From: Paramecium tetraurelia
Lineage: Eukaryota; Ciliophora; Oligohymenophorea; Peniculida; Parameciidae
Assembly (NCBI RefSeq): GCF_000165425.1
Contig: NW_001798956.1
Coordinates: forward strand, 573,399 to 637,398
Direction of reading: 5' to 3'
Length of the DNA: 64,000 nucleotides
Position numbers and translations under genes: made by a program. Of this stretch, positions 46,941 to 58,228 are shown piece by piece. The first letter of the stretch is position 1. Every line of letters begins with the position of its first letter. The notes under the pieces were generated by a model that saw nothing but the letters and a program-made list of their open reading frames with translations, did not search any database and was not told the DNA's origin.

Positions 46941-48328
46941 TCATTAATTAAATAAAAGCAATGGTGATCTTTTTTAATTATAATTGTATGCCACCTCATA
47001 TAATGAAATAAACCGAACAAAATAAGGACATGTAAATGTTTTTAATTTCTAATGTATTACTGAATCATATTCCTGCATCCACCTTAAATAATAATAGCAC
47101 AACAATAGATTTTAACTTTTGCTAGAACTCATGTATTTTTGTAATATATATTTTAAAACTTCAATTTTAGAATCTTCAGGTTGAATGATGTCTATAAACT
47201 GAGAGATTTAATTGTTTGATCGAGATGATAAAAAGATCTCCACAATTAACTTATCTAATTTGCCTATCAGTTTAAATTTCAACCAAGGCATCTTGCAATT
47301 GATAATGTTATGAATTAAGGCAAAGGTTTATGAATAAGGCTAAGTATTCCAATTCTATTCATTGAATATTGATTGCTGCCCTATATTTTATTCGGTTGAA
47401 TCCAATAAATCAAAGAAATGCTCACTCTATATGTTTTCAGTCACTAAAGGCATTAAACTTTGGTCTAAAATGGGAGGTGATGCACAATCGTTGCTAATTA
47501 GAGCAGATCTGTTATGGTAAACTATTGGTAAGGCATTAGAGAGCAATAATGACATATAAGGTATTGATTTGAAAATGTCCTTTTGATATATCTTGTTAAC
47601 GAATAATTGCCGATCTGTAAAAGCGTCAATATCAGTGCCAAATACTGAAGAAATGAATGAGCCATAAGTGTATTCGATAATAGTAGAACAAAGTTTAAAT
47701 ATGCAACTTAACTATTCTAAAAATAAGTATGCCAATTGTTTATTCTCGAAAAATTGCCTAGCAATATTTTAATTATTAATTGATTATTATGTCACATTTT
47801 AATCTGGCAATGATGGTTGCTAAACCCTACAATTCTCAGACTAACTTCTTTTGAAACTAACATTTCTCACAAGTTATGTACTGGTCTTTACATCCCCATA
47901 ATTATATGAAGTCATGGATTTTAAAGGGAATTCTTCTTGAAATTCGAAAAGCTCATTCAAAAATTAACTATAATGCAAAATGAGCTAATTGTAAAGGTGC
48001 TTCCCCTTTTATTGCATGTCATTAGAAATCTTTTTATAAACTATCTATTATTCCCCATCATCAGGATACTTGCCTTTTATCTTTACAAACAGCTTTTTCT
48101 GATTCATATTTTTGCACAATTCCTGTATGTCATTTTCCACTATTTTCTAATTTTAGATTACTACTCTAATACCTTGTGAAATTTTTTAAAATAAGTTTCA
48201 GTGCATGAATTTATAAAGGCATTGTTATCTTTTAACAATTTATCTTGAACTGAGATCCGTGATAGTGTAGTTCTTGATATTGGTGCCTCAGATGAAGAAT
48301 TCTCCTTTGCTGAACATTGATTACCCAT
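46941..48328 (-). CDS. Putatively N-myristoylated protein, unrecognised family
   Basis: 453 residues with one 26-nt intron. The N-terminus MGNQCSAKE has Gly2, Ser6 and Cys5, the usual signals for N-myristoylation and palmitoylation, so it is probably anchored to a membrane. The rest is helical, with no enzymatic motif. Short landmarks: FVNKIYQKDIFKSIPYMSLL, then LSNALPIVYH, and near the end YYLRWMQEYDSV. No transmembrane helix. A phosphatidylinositol or Ras-regulator fold is possible but nothing proves it. The next gene's ATG follows only 9 bp after its stop. Confidence 0.6.
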
Positions 48329-48495
48329 TTTTATATTAATAATATAGAATTTTTAACTTAATATCGTGGAAGTATAACAGATATTTATAATTCATTCAAA
48401 TTGAATAGGATCTATCTTCTCGCCATAAATTGTGTAAATTATTTATAGCTCAAAAATAACATGTTTGAAAATAATTAAAACTCCCTAAAATAACC

Positions 48496-49048
48496 TCATA
48501 TATCATAAGTTGTCTAATAATACTTTTATATTGCTCTACGTTTATTTCCATGTTTGTAATCCTAATATCCTCTCTACAAAAAATCAATTATTAAACCGAC
48601 AAGATAATCCATAGTTTTTTCATGAATTCTCTGTATCTTTATAATTTAAGAAGCTTCATTTTTGATGTTCCAACTCTTTCCAAATGATTAATTTATTCAT
48701 TTTTGAATATTCTTCATGTTCCACCATTTTTGGAATCTCATGGATGAATACTCGAAATAAAATAAAGAATTAGAGCAAATCTCAATCAATTTAGGCCAAT
48801 TAGCTTCTGATTTATGAACAATATTATTACAGAGAATTTTTCATATATTTCTCAGTTATTGGGTTCTTGCGTTTACCAAAATGAACTTTTCATTCTTCAA
48901 ATAGATGTAATAGTGGATTATATAATCCAGATCTTCATGTGGAGTATGATTCCCTCTAATTGATTTATTTATAGAATTGCTAATGCAGATTATGCTTTTT
49001 TTATATAATATACATAAATAATCTTCATAATAATAATAATAATTTCAT
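48496..49048 (-). pseudogene. Degenerate gene with two in-frame TGA codons
   Basis: One minus-strand frame runs about 180 codons and encodes protein-like sequence: NHTPHEDLDYIIHYYIYLKN, later KLIEICSNSLFYFEYSSMRF and TMDYLVGLIIDFLQRGY. It is broken by TGA at 48841-48843 and 48697-48699 (complement) and ends at 48496-48498. No ATG or intron rescues it. Near its start the plus strand holds an (AAT)n repeat (49028-49043). Looks like a former gene. Family unknown. Confidence 0.5.
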
Positions 49049-49271
49049 TCCATGATGCTCATTAGATAGACAATATAAAAAATTATAATCTATTTTATAG
49101 AATATCAATTTAGTATGTAATAACTTATTTGTCTGCAAAATTTCATCTAATCTATAAATTATGGATGCGTTTACTTGTACGTAATGAAAATGATAAATTT
49201 AAAATATTGACATCGTATATTAGAATAAATGAATACTATATTTAGTTTTTCTCAAATAATTTAGCATTACT

Positions 49272-49343
49272 GGATCTATCGTATAGCGGTTAGTACCTGA
49301 GGCTCTAACCCTCAAGACCTTGGTTCGAATCCAAGTAGGTCCT
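49272..49343 (+). tRNA. tRNA-Gln with anticodon CUA, reads UAG
   Basis: Full cloverleaf: acceptor GGATCTA pairs with TAGGTCC (one G-U), anticodon stem TGAGG with CCTCA and loop CTCTAAC, T arm CTTGG-TTCGAAT-CCAAG. The anticodon at 49305-49307 is CTA, so the tRNA reads UAG. In ciliates with reassigned stops these tRNAs are charged with glutamine, which the Gln-like use of TAG in this window supports. A box and B box (GGTTCGAATCC) are intact. A tRNA for UAA is not in the window. Confidence 0.95.
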
Positions 49344-49344
49344 A

Positions 49345-49350
49345 TTTTTT
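49345..49350 (+). terminator. RNA polymerase III terminator of the tRNA
   Basis: A T6 run two bases after the tRNA end, with a second run of T8 at 49357-49364 as back-up. Confidence 0.85.
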
Positions 49351-49392
49351 ATATTATTTTTTTTATAATAATAAAATGAACACAAATATTGA

Positions 49393-50901
49393 ATGCAAGA
49401 AGCTTATGTCTTACATGATCAATATAGGAATCAATCCATGTTCAACTACATCAGTGGAACATCTCGTCCTCTTTATTTTAAAAGGCCTTTAGTGCCTAAA
49501 ATGACAGACACTCCTATAAAATTGAGTCAGCCCCAGTATAATTTAGTGAAAGTACAACTTCCTCCTGTCAAAATGACAATAGAAAGAGTATCGCAACAGT
49601 TTTTTTCTGTGTTAAAGACGTAGAAATTTAAACTGACTACAGAGAAGCTGAGGCCTAGACCGATCCATACCAGCTCATGATTAGAATGAAAATTAAAATA
49701 TAGAAATATTAGCGTTGCAACATTTGAAATGGGACAAGGGATTACCAGCTTCAATTGAGGAATAAGAGTCTATAGAATGGAATAGAGAGAAGGTTTGATT
49801 TGAGAATGCACTACCTCCTATATCTAATGAAGCTTCATTTAAATTGAGAAGAGTGTTAATGAAATCATAAGAGGAAAGAGAGTGGAAGAATAAGGAAACA
49901 GAAAATACTTAGAAAGATGTAAAAAAGCAGAAAAGAAATTGATAATGAAGATAAGGGCAGAGAAATTATAGAAGATTATGCTAATTTCGCTTCTAAAGTG
50001 TATGATGGTATCACAAGGGAAGGATTGAGTCTTGATAAAATAGCTGGCAAGTATGAAGTGTAACCAGTTGCATTAAATACTTACAAGGGTTTGACTGAAT
50101 TATCAACCACAATAAAACCTTCTATTTTAGAAACAACAATAAATGTGGCTCAATTTATTAAAACTATCTATGAAGGTAATAAAAGGTATTTTCTTAGCTT
50201 TTTATTCATCTAGAGAACTGTCTTGATTGAGGAGTTGTTAACTGTTGCTAAAATACCAGATCTACCAGAGGCTGAATAAGAGGAAATCTTGATGCAATAA
50301 CATGAAGAAAAAGTGAAGAATGCTTCTTTGGAAGCTATTTAAGGAGAAGTGATTGCAGAGACTTTGGATATGTTAAGCAAAGAATTGTTCAGAATTAAAT
50401 AAGAGAAGAGAATTGCTTAAATGGAGAAATCAGCTGAAGAAGATAGAAGATTAAGAGAGATTAAGGAGGCTGGCACAAGATAAGCAGAATAAATCTTAAG
50501 AGATAGAAAAATATGTCTAATATAATCAAATTATGAGAGTTCATTAAGGAATTGTTGATACATATTTATTTAAGAATAATATAGAATAAGGTAGTCATAT
50601 TTAAATACATCGGTAGCTGCAACAAGACAAGCAACTATTATGACTAATCTAAGAAAATAAAAGATGAATACTCCTGTTGAATACTTTGAAAGGAAATACA
50701 ATAGTGATGAAACTATTATCAAAGATTTAGTTTAGCAATTTTTAATTCCAAATTGTCAAAGATCAAAATTATAACAACAAAGTAATTATCATCAATAAAT
50801 TATTAGTATAAATTGAAGAAAGAAGATTTAATGAAGCAGCTAAAAAATTAATTCAGGCAACTTTATCACAGGCAGCTTAATAGATTAATCAAAAATGTTG
50901 A
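49393..50901 (+). pseudogene. CFAP91 (MAATS1)-like ciliary protein, damaged
   Basis: CFAP91 blocks follow in the right order: RPLYFKRPLVP, DVEIQTDYREAEAQTDPY, ILALQHLKWDKGLPASIEEQ, NALPPISNEASFKLRR, IIEDYANFASKVYDG, GEVIAETLDMLSKELFRIKQ, QIMRVHQGIVDTYL and EYFERKYNSDETIIKDLVQQ. Some frame changes fit introns (20, 30, 26, 25 nt). Others do not: a one-base shift near 49675, TGA at 49796-49798, a jump near 49915-49930 where the family has a longer helix, and one extra A near 50505-50512. Either a decaying duplicate or an error-rich stretch. CFAP91 is a calmodulin/spoke-associated axonemal protein. Confidence 0.7.
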
Positions 50902-51084
50902 TAAAATTATTAATTATCTATTTATTTTAATTAATACTAATACATCAAACTAGTTATAATGTCCTATCAAAAAAACATCTAAAATTTCATAAATTAAGTA
51001 ACCCTTCTGTCAAATAAATAATTTAAATAATAAATAGAGGAAATGATTTTTAATGAATTGAGAGAAATAATGATATCATGATAA

Positions 51085-52588
51085 TCACCAAACCTTTTAC
51101 TTTATCTTAGGCATAAGATTCATTCTTGGTAGTTGATATAAATTGCTAGGTCTTTTTTATGCATTTTGTGAAGGTGGCTTCAAACCTGAATCAATTTTAT
51201 TAAATTTTGATATTTTCAGAGGAGATACCATATTTTTAACTCTGTTTGATAAACTTCTAGACTCACTATTTCTATCTTGAATATTAGGTAATGTGTTAAC
51301 TCTAGAGCGTATTTCCATTGATTCATCATCACTATTACTTTATTCACTATGCCTTCTTTTATCATTCAAATTTTGATATTTAAGAATGAAATTTTAAGGT
51401 TCTATTTATTTCTTAAAGATATCATTTTTTAACACTTCAAGAGGAGTGTTAGTATCACTCAACTGCAATTCAAAATCAATTAAAAGTAATTGTTAAAGTA
51501 GAATTTCTAATTCCTTGCTTGTTTATTAGAAATTTAATATGCTTTTGATATCATCCATTTGACTAGGCAAATTGAATTGATTAAACTAATAGCCAGTAAG
51601 TAATCTTATCAAAATGATTCCCAACTGTTGTAGATCAGAAGTGTGGGCTTTGTCATTCTTTAAGGATGGTCTTTAACTGTACATTTTTTTAGTAGAGTTT
51701 CTTGCTGCATTGATTGACATCACTTTGGAATAATGTAATAAGCATAAGGAATCCATATCTTATTCACTCTTGAATCCTATAGCTTTTAGAGTGACATCGC
51801 CATGTATGAATCCTTTCTTATGCATTTCTTGTAATCCATTCAATGTTTGTTTAATGATCAGTATGATCTATTGTTGGTTAAAGGTTGTTGATGAAATTTT
51901 ACTTTCTAAGGTTCCTCCTTCAACTAACTCTTCGACGACGTAGAGATGATTGGCACTTTCGTAAACTTCCTATAGGCGAATTAAATTTTTATGATCAAAT
52001 TGTCTTTTCATACCGATTTGTTTTTTCAAAAGGTCTAACAAGTAAGGAGAATTTAATAGTTTCAATTTATCATATATTTTAACAGCATTTTACTATCCAG
52101 TTAGTTTGTCTCGAATTTTGAAAACCTTTTATAAAAATAAAGTCATAAAATACCTAAAATTAGCTTCCCTCACCTATTTTCTTGATTATTTTGTATTTTT
52201 ATTACAAATTCTTTTAGATTGTATACTTTCTTAAGACTTCAACCCAATTTTAGATGTCTCCGTAAGCATCCAGTTTTTCGCCATTTTTACTTAATCTGAA
52301 TCCTGTTTGAGAAGTTCTTGGATGGTAAACGATCTCAAGAAATAGATTCCTAACGTCAAGGAATTTCTGTTTAATTATAGAGATTATTCATACATCATCT
52401 CCATATTTTAGATAATAACCTCCGAAATAAATTGTTTTTTGGATTAATCTATTCCTATTAACAATCGAGAGTTCGTCTGACAGTTGGAATTGAATTAGTA
52501 TTTAAGGTCTTTGTATCCAGAATTCTGGACTGTCATCTAAGATAGATTATGATAAATTGATGGCTTTGTTAATTTGGGATTTAATCAT
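51085..52588 (-). CDS. PH-like plus protein-kinase-fold protein, predicted pseudokinase
   Basis: 482 residues with introns of 27 and 28 nt. N-terminal PH-like region (QILIQFQLSDELS, GYYLKYGDD, WVEVLRKYTIQ). Kinase fold: KIIKKIGEGSQFQVFKI, NAVKIYDK, HLYVVEELVEGGTLE, but the catalytic loop is HGDVTLKAIGF (Arg, Asn lost) and the DFG position reads LLHYS, so magnesium binding and catalysis are unlikely. Residual helix F (SDLQQLGIILIRLLTGYQ) is present. The C-terminal 120 residues are Ser/Asn-rich. Likely a scaffold or regulator of the related active kinases (inference). Confidence 0.8.
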
Positions 52589-53159
52589 TTAAATAATATA
52601 ACATATTTCAGAAGAATAATTATCAATAGTAGGGTCTTTAGAATTTACAAATGTACTTAAATAAGAACATAAGATTTAGTTTTAGACAGAAAAGACTAAT
52701 TGCAATCAAATTGTTGCAGTAAATACTAATTTATTGATTTAAATTTAAAGTCGTCAATAATTTTATGCTGAACACCTAGTATGATGAATCAATCCATATT
52801 TTTCAAGTAATAAACTTGGTTTGAATACATTTATTTAAATAATAAGAGTTGTTTGCGATTATATTTTCTATATATATTAGTTTAAGAATCTTGAGATTAA
52901 AGTATTGATTGCAATTCTCTTATATTGATATCAAATATCATATTACTTATTGTAAAGGCTTTGAAACTTTGTGAATTGTATATTAAATGTAATATGCAAG
53001 GAATGTTGTTGACTCATCACAAGATATAGATGGACAAGGATGTCGAATCAAGAAAAAGATTACCAATTTTGTGAATATAATAATATAATAAATGAACAAA
53101 TAGAGGAAATATATTTTAAATCTTTTATTAAAAATATATTTTAAAAAACCAAAAATATT
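52589..53159. other. Intergenic between divergent genes
   Basis: 571 bp. Minus-strand open stretches near 52983-53315 are the reverse of RPS20 and AT-rich leader; no gene supported. Confidence 0.5.
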
Positions 53160-53580
53160 ATGACTGACTTGAAAGAGAAGAAAGTAGAAGATGAACAATA
53201 AACAAAAAAAATTAGAATGATTGTTACATCTAGAAGTGCTTAAGATTTGGAAAATTTCACTAATTAAGTTATTGAAAAGACCAGAGGAATTCAAGTAATG
53301 ATTACATTTCAACATTAAGAGAGATTAAGGTGCACAAGTTGTATTCAAAGGACCAGTTAGAATGCCAACAAAGCATCTTAAAATGACTGTCAGAAAGAGT
53401 CCTTGCGGTGAAGGTTCAAAGACTTGGGATAGATTTGAAATGAGAGTATTAAAATTATTTAACATCTAGATTCACAAAAGAGTAATTGACTTCTAATGCA
53501 CTTTACCAACTTTCAAGGATATTACAAACTTCAAGATTGGTCCAGGAATTAATGTTGAATTAAACGTAGAATAATAATGA
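53160..53580 (+). CDS. RPS20: Ribosomal protein S20 (uS10), small subunit
   Basis: 123 residues with introns of 25 and 24 nt. Family blocks: [53 protein letters not shown] followed across the intron by [10 protein letters not shown]. The second intron (53446-53469) is a multiple of three with no in-frame TGA; it is certain because RFEMR-IHKR is continuous in all eukaryotes. Length is normal. It lies in the 40S head. Confidence 0.97.
53446..53469 (+). other. 24-nt stop-less intron in RPS20
   Basis: Reads as eight in-frame codons if retained, but the ribosomal protein family shows it must be removed. A clear positive control for the similar intron in the third channel. Confidence 0.9.
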
Positions 53581-53701
53581 TTAGTGATAATATTAAATAA
53601 TACATTAAATCTAAATACATTAATATAATTAGTAATATTTATTAATAGGAGTCTAACTCAAACAAACTAATTAAGCCTTCCCTAACTTTTACATCAATCA
53701 T

Positions 53702-54002
53702 ATGGAACATTATAATTCAAGTTAGTCTTCACTACATAGCTGATTTGAAAATTTACATAAAATTGCATTGAGATAATAAAAAATCCAGTTATTATGAAAT
53801 TCATTTGAGATAATATGGTTGTAATCCATCTTAAAATAGAATTAGAAGAAACTATCATAAGAATTTTAAAAAATTGGAAGAATTGTTCAAAACGATATTA
53901 AAGCAATTTGATCTATAAATTTTGTTGAGGGAATAATTCAATAGGAGAATCTAATAATCTTAATAAACAGGAAATAAATTGACCATACTAAAGGATTAAT
54001 GA
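53702..54002 (+). pseudogene. Possible small gene with in-frame TGA
   Basis: From ATG 53702, after a 19-nt intron, one frame encodes charged helix: KKSSYYEIHLRQYG, then NRIRRNYHKNFKKLEELFKT and ILKQFDLQILLREQFNRR, ending at TGA 54000-54002. It contains a TGA at 53769-53771. The frame change and TGA make a functional gene doubtful. Its end lies 24 bp from the convergent ribophorin gene. Confidence 0.35.
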
Positions 54003-54026
54003 TTTAATATATGAATTTAAAATATA

Positions 54027-55520
54027 TCACTCTTTTAATTTTAATGTCTACAAATCTAATCTTCTTAAATATATGATCAACAAAAAGGCAAACAAAAATG
54101 TTCCAAAAATCATCAAGGGCTCTCTTAATATTGATATTCCAGAAAATTTATAAGTGATCTAAGTTAGAATATTATTATACTATAATTTGTTTATTATCGA
54201 ATTGGCTTGTTGTAGTTTTATCCAAAATGATTGTAGGTCTGCCAACTGTATCAAAGTAAGAAAATAATAATGTGTCATTCCTTTCAACTTACAAAGGCAA
54301 ATCAACTCGGATGTCATAAGCTCCTTCGGGTAAGGAAATTTAAAAGTTATATGAGTCAGATACCATTTCCTTGACAGAGAAAGGGAAATTCAAAGTTAAT
54401 TTAAAATTATTTCCATCTTATTCTAAGTATCTAAGTGATATTGATGTGAAATACTTTTTTGTTGGTAAATTGTACCCTAAAGTAAAATTGCTTCTCCATC
54501 CTCCAAATATTGCAAATCTGGGTCTTAATTAGATAAGGGCTTAATTTTCCCCATTAAGTTTCTTAGATAATCAATTAAGAAATGATACCCCTTTAGCAGC
54601 ATTTGATGTTGAAATGTTTCCTATCTCATCCCTATAGTAAACACCCCAAGAATCATATGGGAGTGATGCAGACAATTATTTCAAAGAGTGTTTGCCCACA
54701 TTTGGATTGTATTTATTAAAATTAACTCTTCCGAATTCACCTTTCAACTTTGCTCCTTGATTTTCAATTGAATAGTTTTCTTCAATTAAAATATTGCCCC
54801 AATGAGATACTTCTATGATTTTAGATGCCTTTGTGAAAACAGTCATTGGTGTGTTGTTTTCTAAATGGATTGTGTGAATCTAAGTCGAAAAAGCCTTAAT
54901 GTCTTAGTAAGGTCCAAATTCTAGAAGTGAATTTCTCTGAGTAGCTGATTTTAGAGTATAAGAGCTATAGGTAATGTGTATATTTACATAATTTTTGGAG
55001 TTTCATAATAAGTTATTTGATTTTGAACAAAATAAGGAGTGAAGAAATATACGGAATCCATAAATTGGACTAATTATTCATCCTATTTATTATTAATCAC
55101 AGAATACCTCAACTCCAATTTCTTTAGGCATTGGTTTGAATCGTTTATAATAATATTCATTTAATTCTACTTCTTAATCTGTAGAAGGTTCGATTGATTT
55201 CTATAATGTAAATTCATAGACTGTTGCATTCTATTTGTATTTTACATCCACATCTTCTATTACTCTTTTTGCATTGCTTTCCTCTATATTGACATGATAT
55301 AATTTATCTGACAGTGCACTATGGATTGTATAATAAATCTTTTCAATTGGAATGACTCCATCATTTTTAAAATTAATCTTAAGATGATGTTAATCGTTAC
55401 TTTAGATTTGATGTAGACATATCTATCAGTTAATTACACTGTCCTCTCAATATTTGAAATGAAAAAGTTTTTTTGAATTCTTAGTGATGATGCTAATGCA
55501 ATAAATATGAAAAGCAACAT
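54027..55520 (-). CDS. OST1: Ribophorin I, oligosaccharyltransferase subunit OST1
   Basis: 457 residues after removing introns of 23, 25, 23, 27 and 22 nt. Signal peptide MLLFIFIALASSLRIQKN. Family blocks: IEVSHWGNILIEENYSIENQ, ASLPYDSWGVYYRDEIGNIS, LRPRFAIFGGWRSNFTLGYN, ISLPEGAYDIRVDLP, FDTVGRPTIILDK. A single C-terminal helix, PLMIFGTFLFAFLLIIYLRR, gives the expected type I ER topology. OST1 helps transfer N-glycans to nascent chains. Slightly shorter than yeast Ost1 (476) but complete. Confidence 0.94.
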
Positions 55521-56178
55521 AATTAATTATTATTTATTTTGCAATAATATTTGATAACTCTTTCTTTTATTTATTTTCCGAATTCTTAGATTTTTTAAGC
55601 AGCCATAAGTGTTTTTTCAGTTTTTTAATACTACTTCAAAATTTAGTTTATTGTGGCAAGAGAGGCATCGTTTGTTTAGGTCTTTTAATTAGGCCACAAA
55701 TAATATGAATTCTTTATAAAATTATTATAATTTTATTCAAATTAATCCAGTAAGATTGTTTGTAAGATATTAATGTAATATAAAGAGGAAACAATAAGAT
55801 ACAATTGATTATTTAATAAAAATTTTTTACAATGTAAATAATTATTATTATAAATTATATATATTTATTATAATTTATCATGGTAAATCGATGCAATTTA
55901 TTTAATGACGGATCATACGATTTATTTCTCATTAAAATTATATAAATGTATATAATCCCTTATAATGAATGGTTGCTCTACACTTGTCTAAAGTCTCCCT
56001 GATCTCCTCAAGAAGCTAATGTTAGTGGACTTTTATAATGATTTTTTATAAAAATATATGTTTAATATACTTTTAGTTTAAAAAGGAATGTTAAAAAAAA
56101 GGATTTGACATTAACATAAAAAATAATGGAGAGTATATTACAAATCAATTCTTCTCTTCTTATTTCGTTACTACCACT
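55521..56178. other. Intergenic, holds one arm of an inverted repeat
   Basis: 658 bp, AT-rich. The arm GATCTCCTCAAGAA (56001-56014) recurs inverted at 56425-56438. No gene supported. Confidence 0.5.
56001..56014. repeat. 14-bp inverted repeat, left arm
   Basis: Perfect reverse complement of 56425-56438, about 410 bp away; similarity extends to 17 of 18 bases. The arms flank a small minus-strand frame. Confidence 0.7.
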
Positions 56179-56397
56179 TCACTTTTGTTCTCGTTTGGGA
56201 TTCCATTTCTAGATAAATTAAACTTATTACTTTTTATATTGGACGTCCTTGATGTCTTTCATAGATAAGAATATCTTTTTTTTCGTCTATTTTTGAGAAG
56301 AATTTTGGTTGTTAGACTTTGTTTCTTTTGATTTTTTGATGACTTTCGATATTTTCTTGGATTTAGATAGTTCAAATGAACTTTGTTCATCATTCAT
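56179..56397 (-). CDS. Small lysine-rich protein, uncertain
   Basis: 72 residues, one exon, very basic (SKSKKISKVIKKSKETKSNN, then KKKIFLSMKDIKDVQYKKQQ). No domain recognised; nucleic-acid binding is possible from charge alone. Its start overlaps the start of a plus-strand frame at 56376 by 22 bp, so at most one of the two is likely to be as drawn. Confidence 0.35.
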
Positions 56398-56603
56398 TAT
56401 AGTATTCTGCTCGATTATTTGGGTTTCTTGAGGAGATCGGGGTTAAATCTAAGGACTTGACTACGCTTGGAGAGAGCAAGCAGTTCTAAACAAACATTAA
56501 GGGTAAAAGCTTACCTTAGAGCTATCAACGAGTTGAATTAAACGAGTTATTGAAGCAAAAGTTGTTGCTGAATAAGAAATTGTTGATCATAGAGCAAGAA
56601 TGA
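56376..56603 (+). CDS. Small helical protein, uncertain
   Basis: 75 residues starting at ATG 56376, ending at TGA 56601-56603. Composition is protein-like: ARLFGFLEEIGVKSKDLTTL, then QRVELNELLKQKLLLNKKL. No family recognised. It contains the right arm of the inverted repeat. Overlaps the divergent minus-strand frame at its start. Confidence 0.35.
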
Positions 56604-57122
56604 ATTCATAATTTACAAAAGAATATTTAAATCACAAGATTCGAACCATATTCACTTATAATGCATGAAATACGTATTATTAAAATTAATACTGTTACAA
56701 TCAAGTGTGCACAATTTATATTATCAACTATTAATTTATTTCAATACAAAGAAGCAGAGCATCAGCCAATCTAAATTAGTTGATTATAATAAATATCTTT
56801 TTTAACTTGACAACTGTCAAATAAAATATATAAATATTTTAAAATTTATATAATTTAGTTAATTTATAATATAATTTACTTTATTTTAAATAAATTTGTT
56901 TTATCATCTTATATTACTTTGAATCCTATGAAATTTATGACTCCCAATAATACATTTGTACATTCCAATCAATCTTATGAATGTATAAAATGGGTCATGT
57001 TTGTTACAATGATCCTATTTTTATTGATACTCCCCTGAGATCTTTGAAAATAGAGTCTATATCTACATATTTTTCGATATAAACAAACAAAATCAGAGCC
57101 TCTTTAATATTATTTAATTAAT
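56604..57122. other. Intergenic, no supported gene
   Basis: 519 bp of AT-rich DNA with no convincing frame or RNA gene. Confidence 0.5.
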
Positions 57123-57979
57123 ATGAATTAATTTAATCAGAATATATTATTTGCTTTTTGGCAATCCACTCCAATAGTAAATAAACTTCTTATAATATTT
57201 GCTGGAATATTTTGGATTATTGAACTTTTTATTGGTGATTAGCTCAAATTTTAGCCAATTTCATTGTAATATGTTTGTATTTGGCAATTGATAACATCAG
57301 CATTTGTTTAAGGTATTGGATAAATTGTAATGCATAGGGTCTCTTGTGTCAATCATCTTTAATTTATGTTGTTTGCCTGATCTCAACAATACAGAAAGAA
57401 GATTGGGGAGTATTTTGTATTTATTAGAATTTATAATCAAAAACAGTATTGGAATGGTATTGTTTCATTAAATACATAGGCATGTATCTTTTTAATAGTC
57501 AGATTATATTGTTTATTTGATTATGATGAAGAGATGATGCATTCCAATCATTTTGGTTTTTGGAATGTCGCGGTTTATTTTATTACAACCAAGTACTTAA
57601 CCATTAAAATCTTAGAGCACTTCACAAACCTAATGAGGAAACAGAGTTTTTATTTTTCCCATTAGTATTGAAATCCAGATATTATTTAATCTCCTTGCTA
57701 TTGTTTTTATAAATATTTAAACAAACTCGGTGTTCGGTGTTAGTTTTTGCTTTCATTGCTTTTCTAGAGTTTATAATATATAAAGGACCCATGTTTAGAT
57801 TGCCTAAACGTTTTATTGAATCAATAGAGAAGAAAGCTTTTCTATAAAAATACATTTCAAGATAAGATTTCATTCCTATTGATCAAGCATATGACTTAGT
57901 ATTTTCAGGAACACAGAAGATTGAATTTCAAATAGAAAATTTGAATAAAGATTTGGAGCTATCTCCTACTGGGTATTGA
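57123..57979 (+). CDS. Rhomboid/derlin-like multi-pass membrane protein
   Basis: 262 residues with introns of 25, 23 and 20 nt. About five hydrophobic helices: IFAGIFWIIELFI, then WQLITSAFVQGSLVSIIFNL, ERRLGSILYLLEFIIK, GMACIFLIVRLYC, and a helix near 57670-57760. The pattern WQ-x2-T-x2-F followed by an ER-x2-GS motif is typical of rhomboid-fold proteins without protease residues (TMEM115, UBAC2, derlins); I see no GxSG serine. The cytosolic C-terminus is basic then acidic. An ER/Golgi role is inferred. Confidence 0.6.
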
Positions 57980-58228
57980 TATTAGTTTAATTTATAAGTT
58001 AGATGAGTAATTCTCAAGAAAAAGTTCAAACTGAAGATGACAGTATGCAAATAAAATGAATTTATTATCTAAGTAATTTATGAATAAATTACTGATGTGT
58101 TCTCATGTCTTTATTTAAGAAGAGCATCTACTCCTTTATATTAATCTTGTTAATCATTCTCTTCTTGAAATAATTAAATTATTTTATAACATATTTTTCT
58201 TATAAATATTTATTGAAATAATACAATT

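Noticed and set aside
49500-49640. Frameshift in CFAP91 before the QTDYREAEAQTDP block
   Set aside because: A 20-nt GT...AG intron explains this change; only the later breaks remain unexplained.
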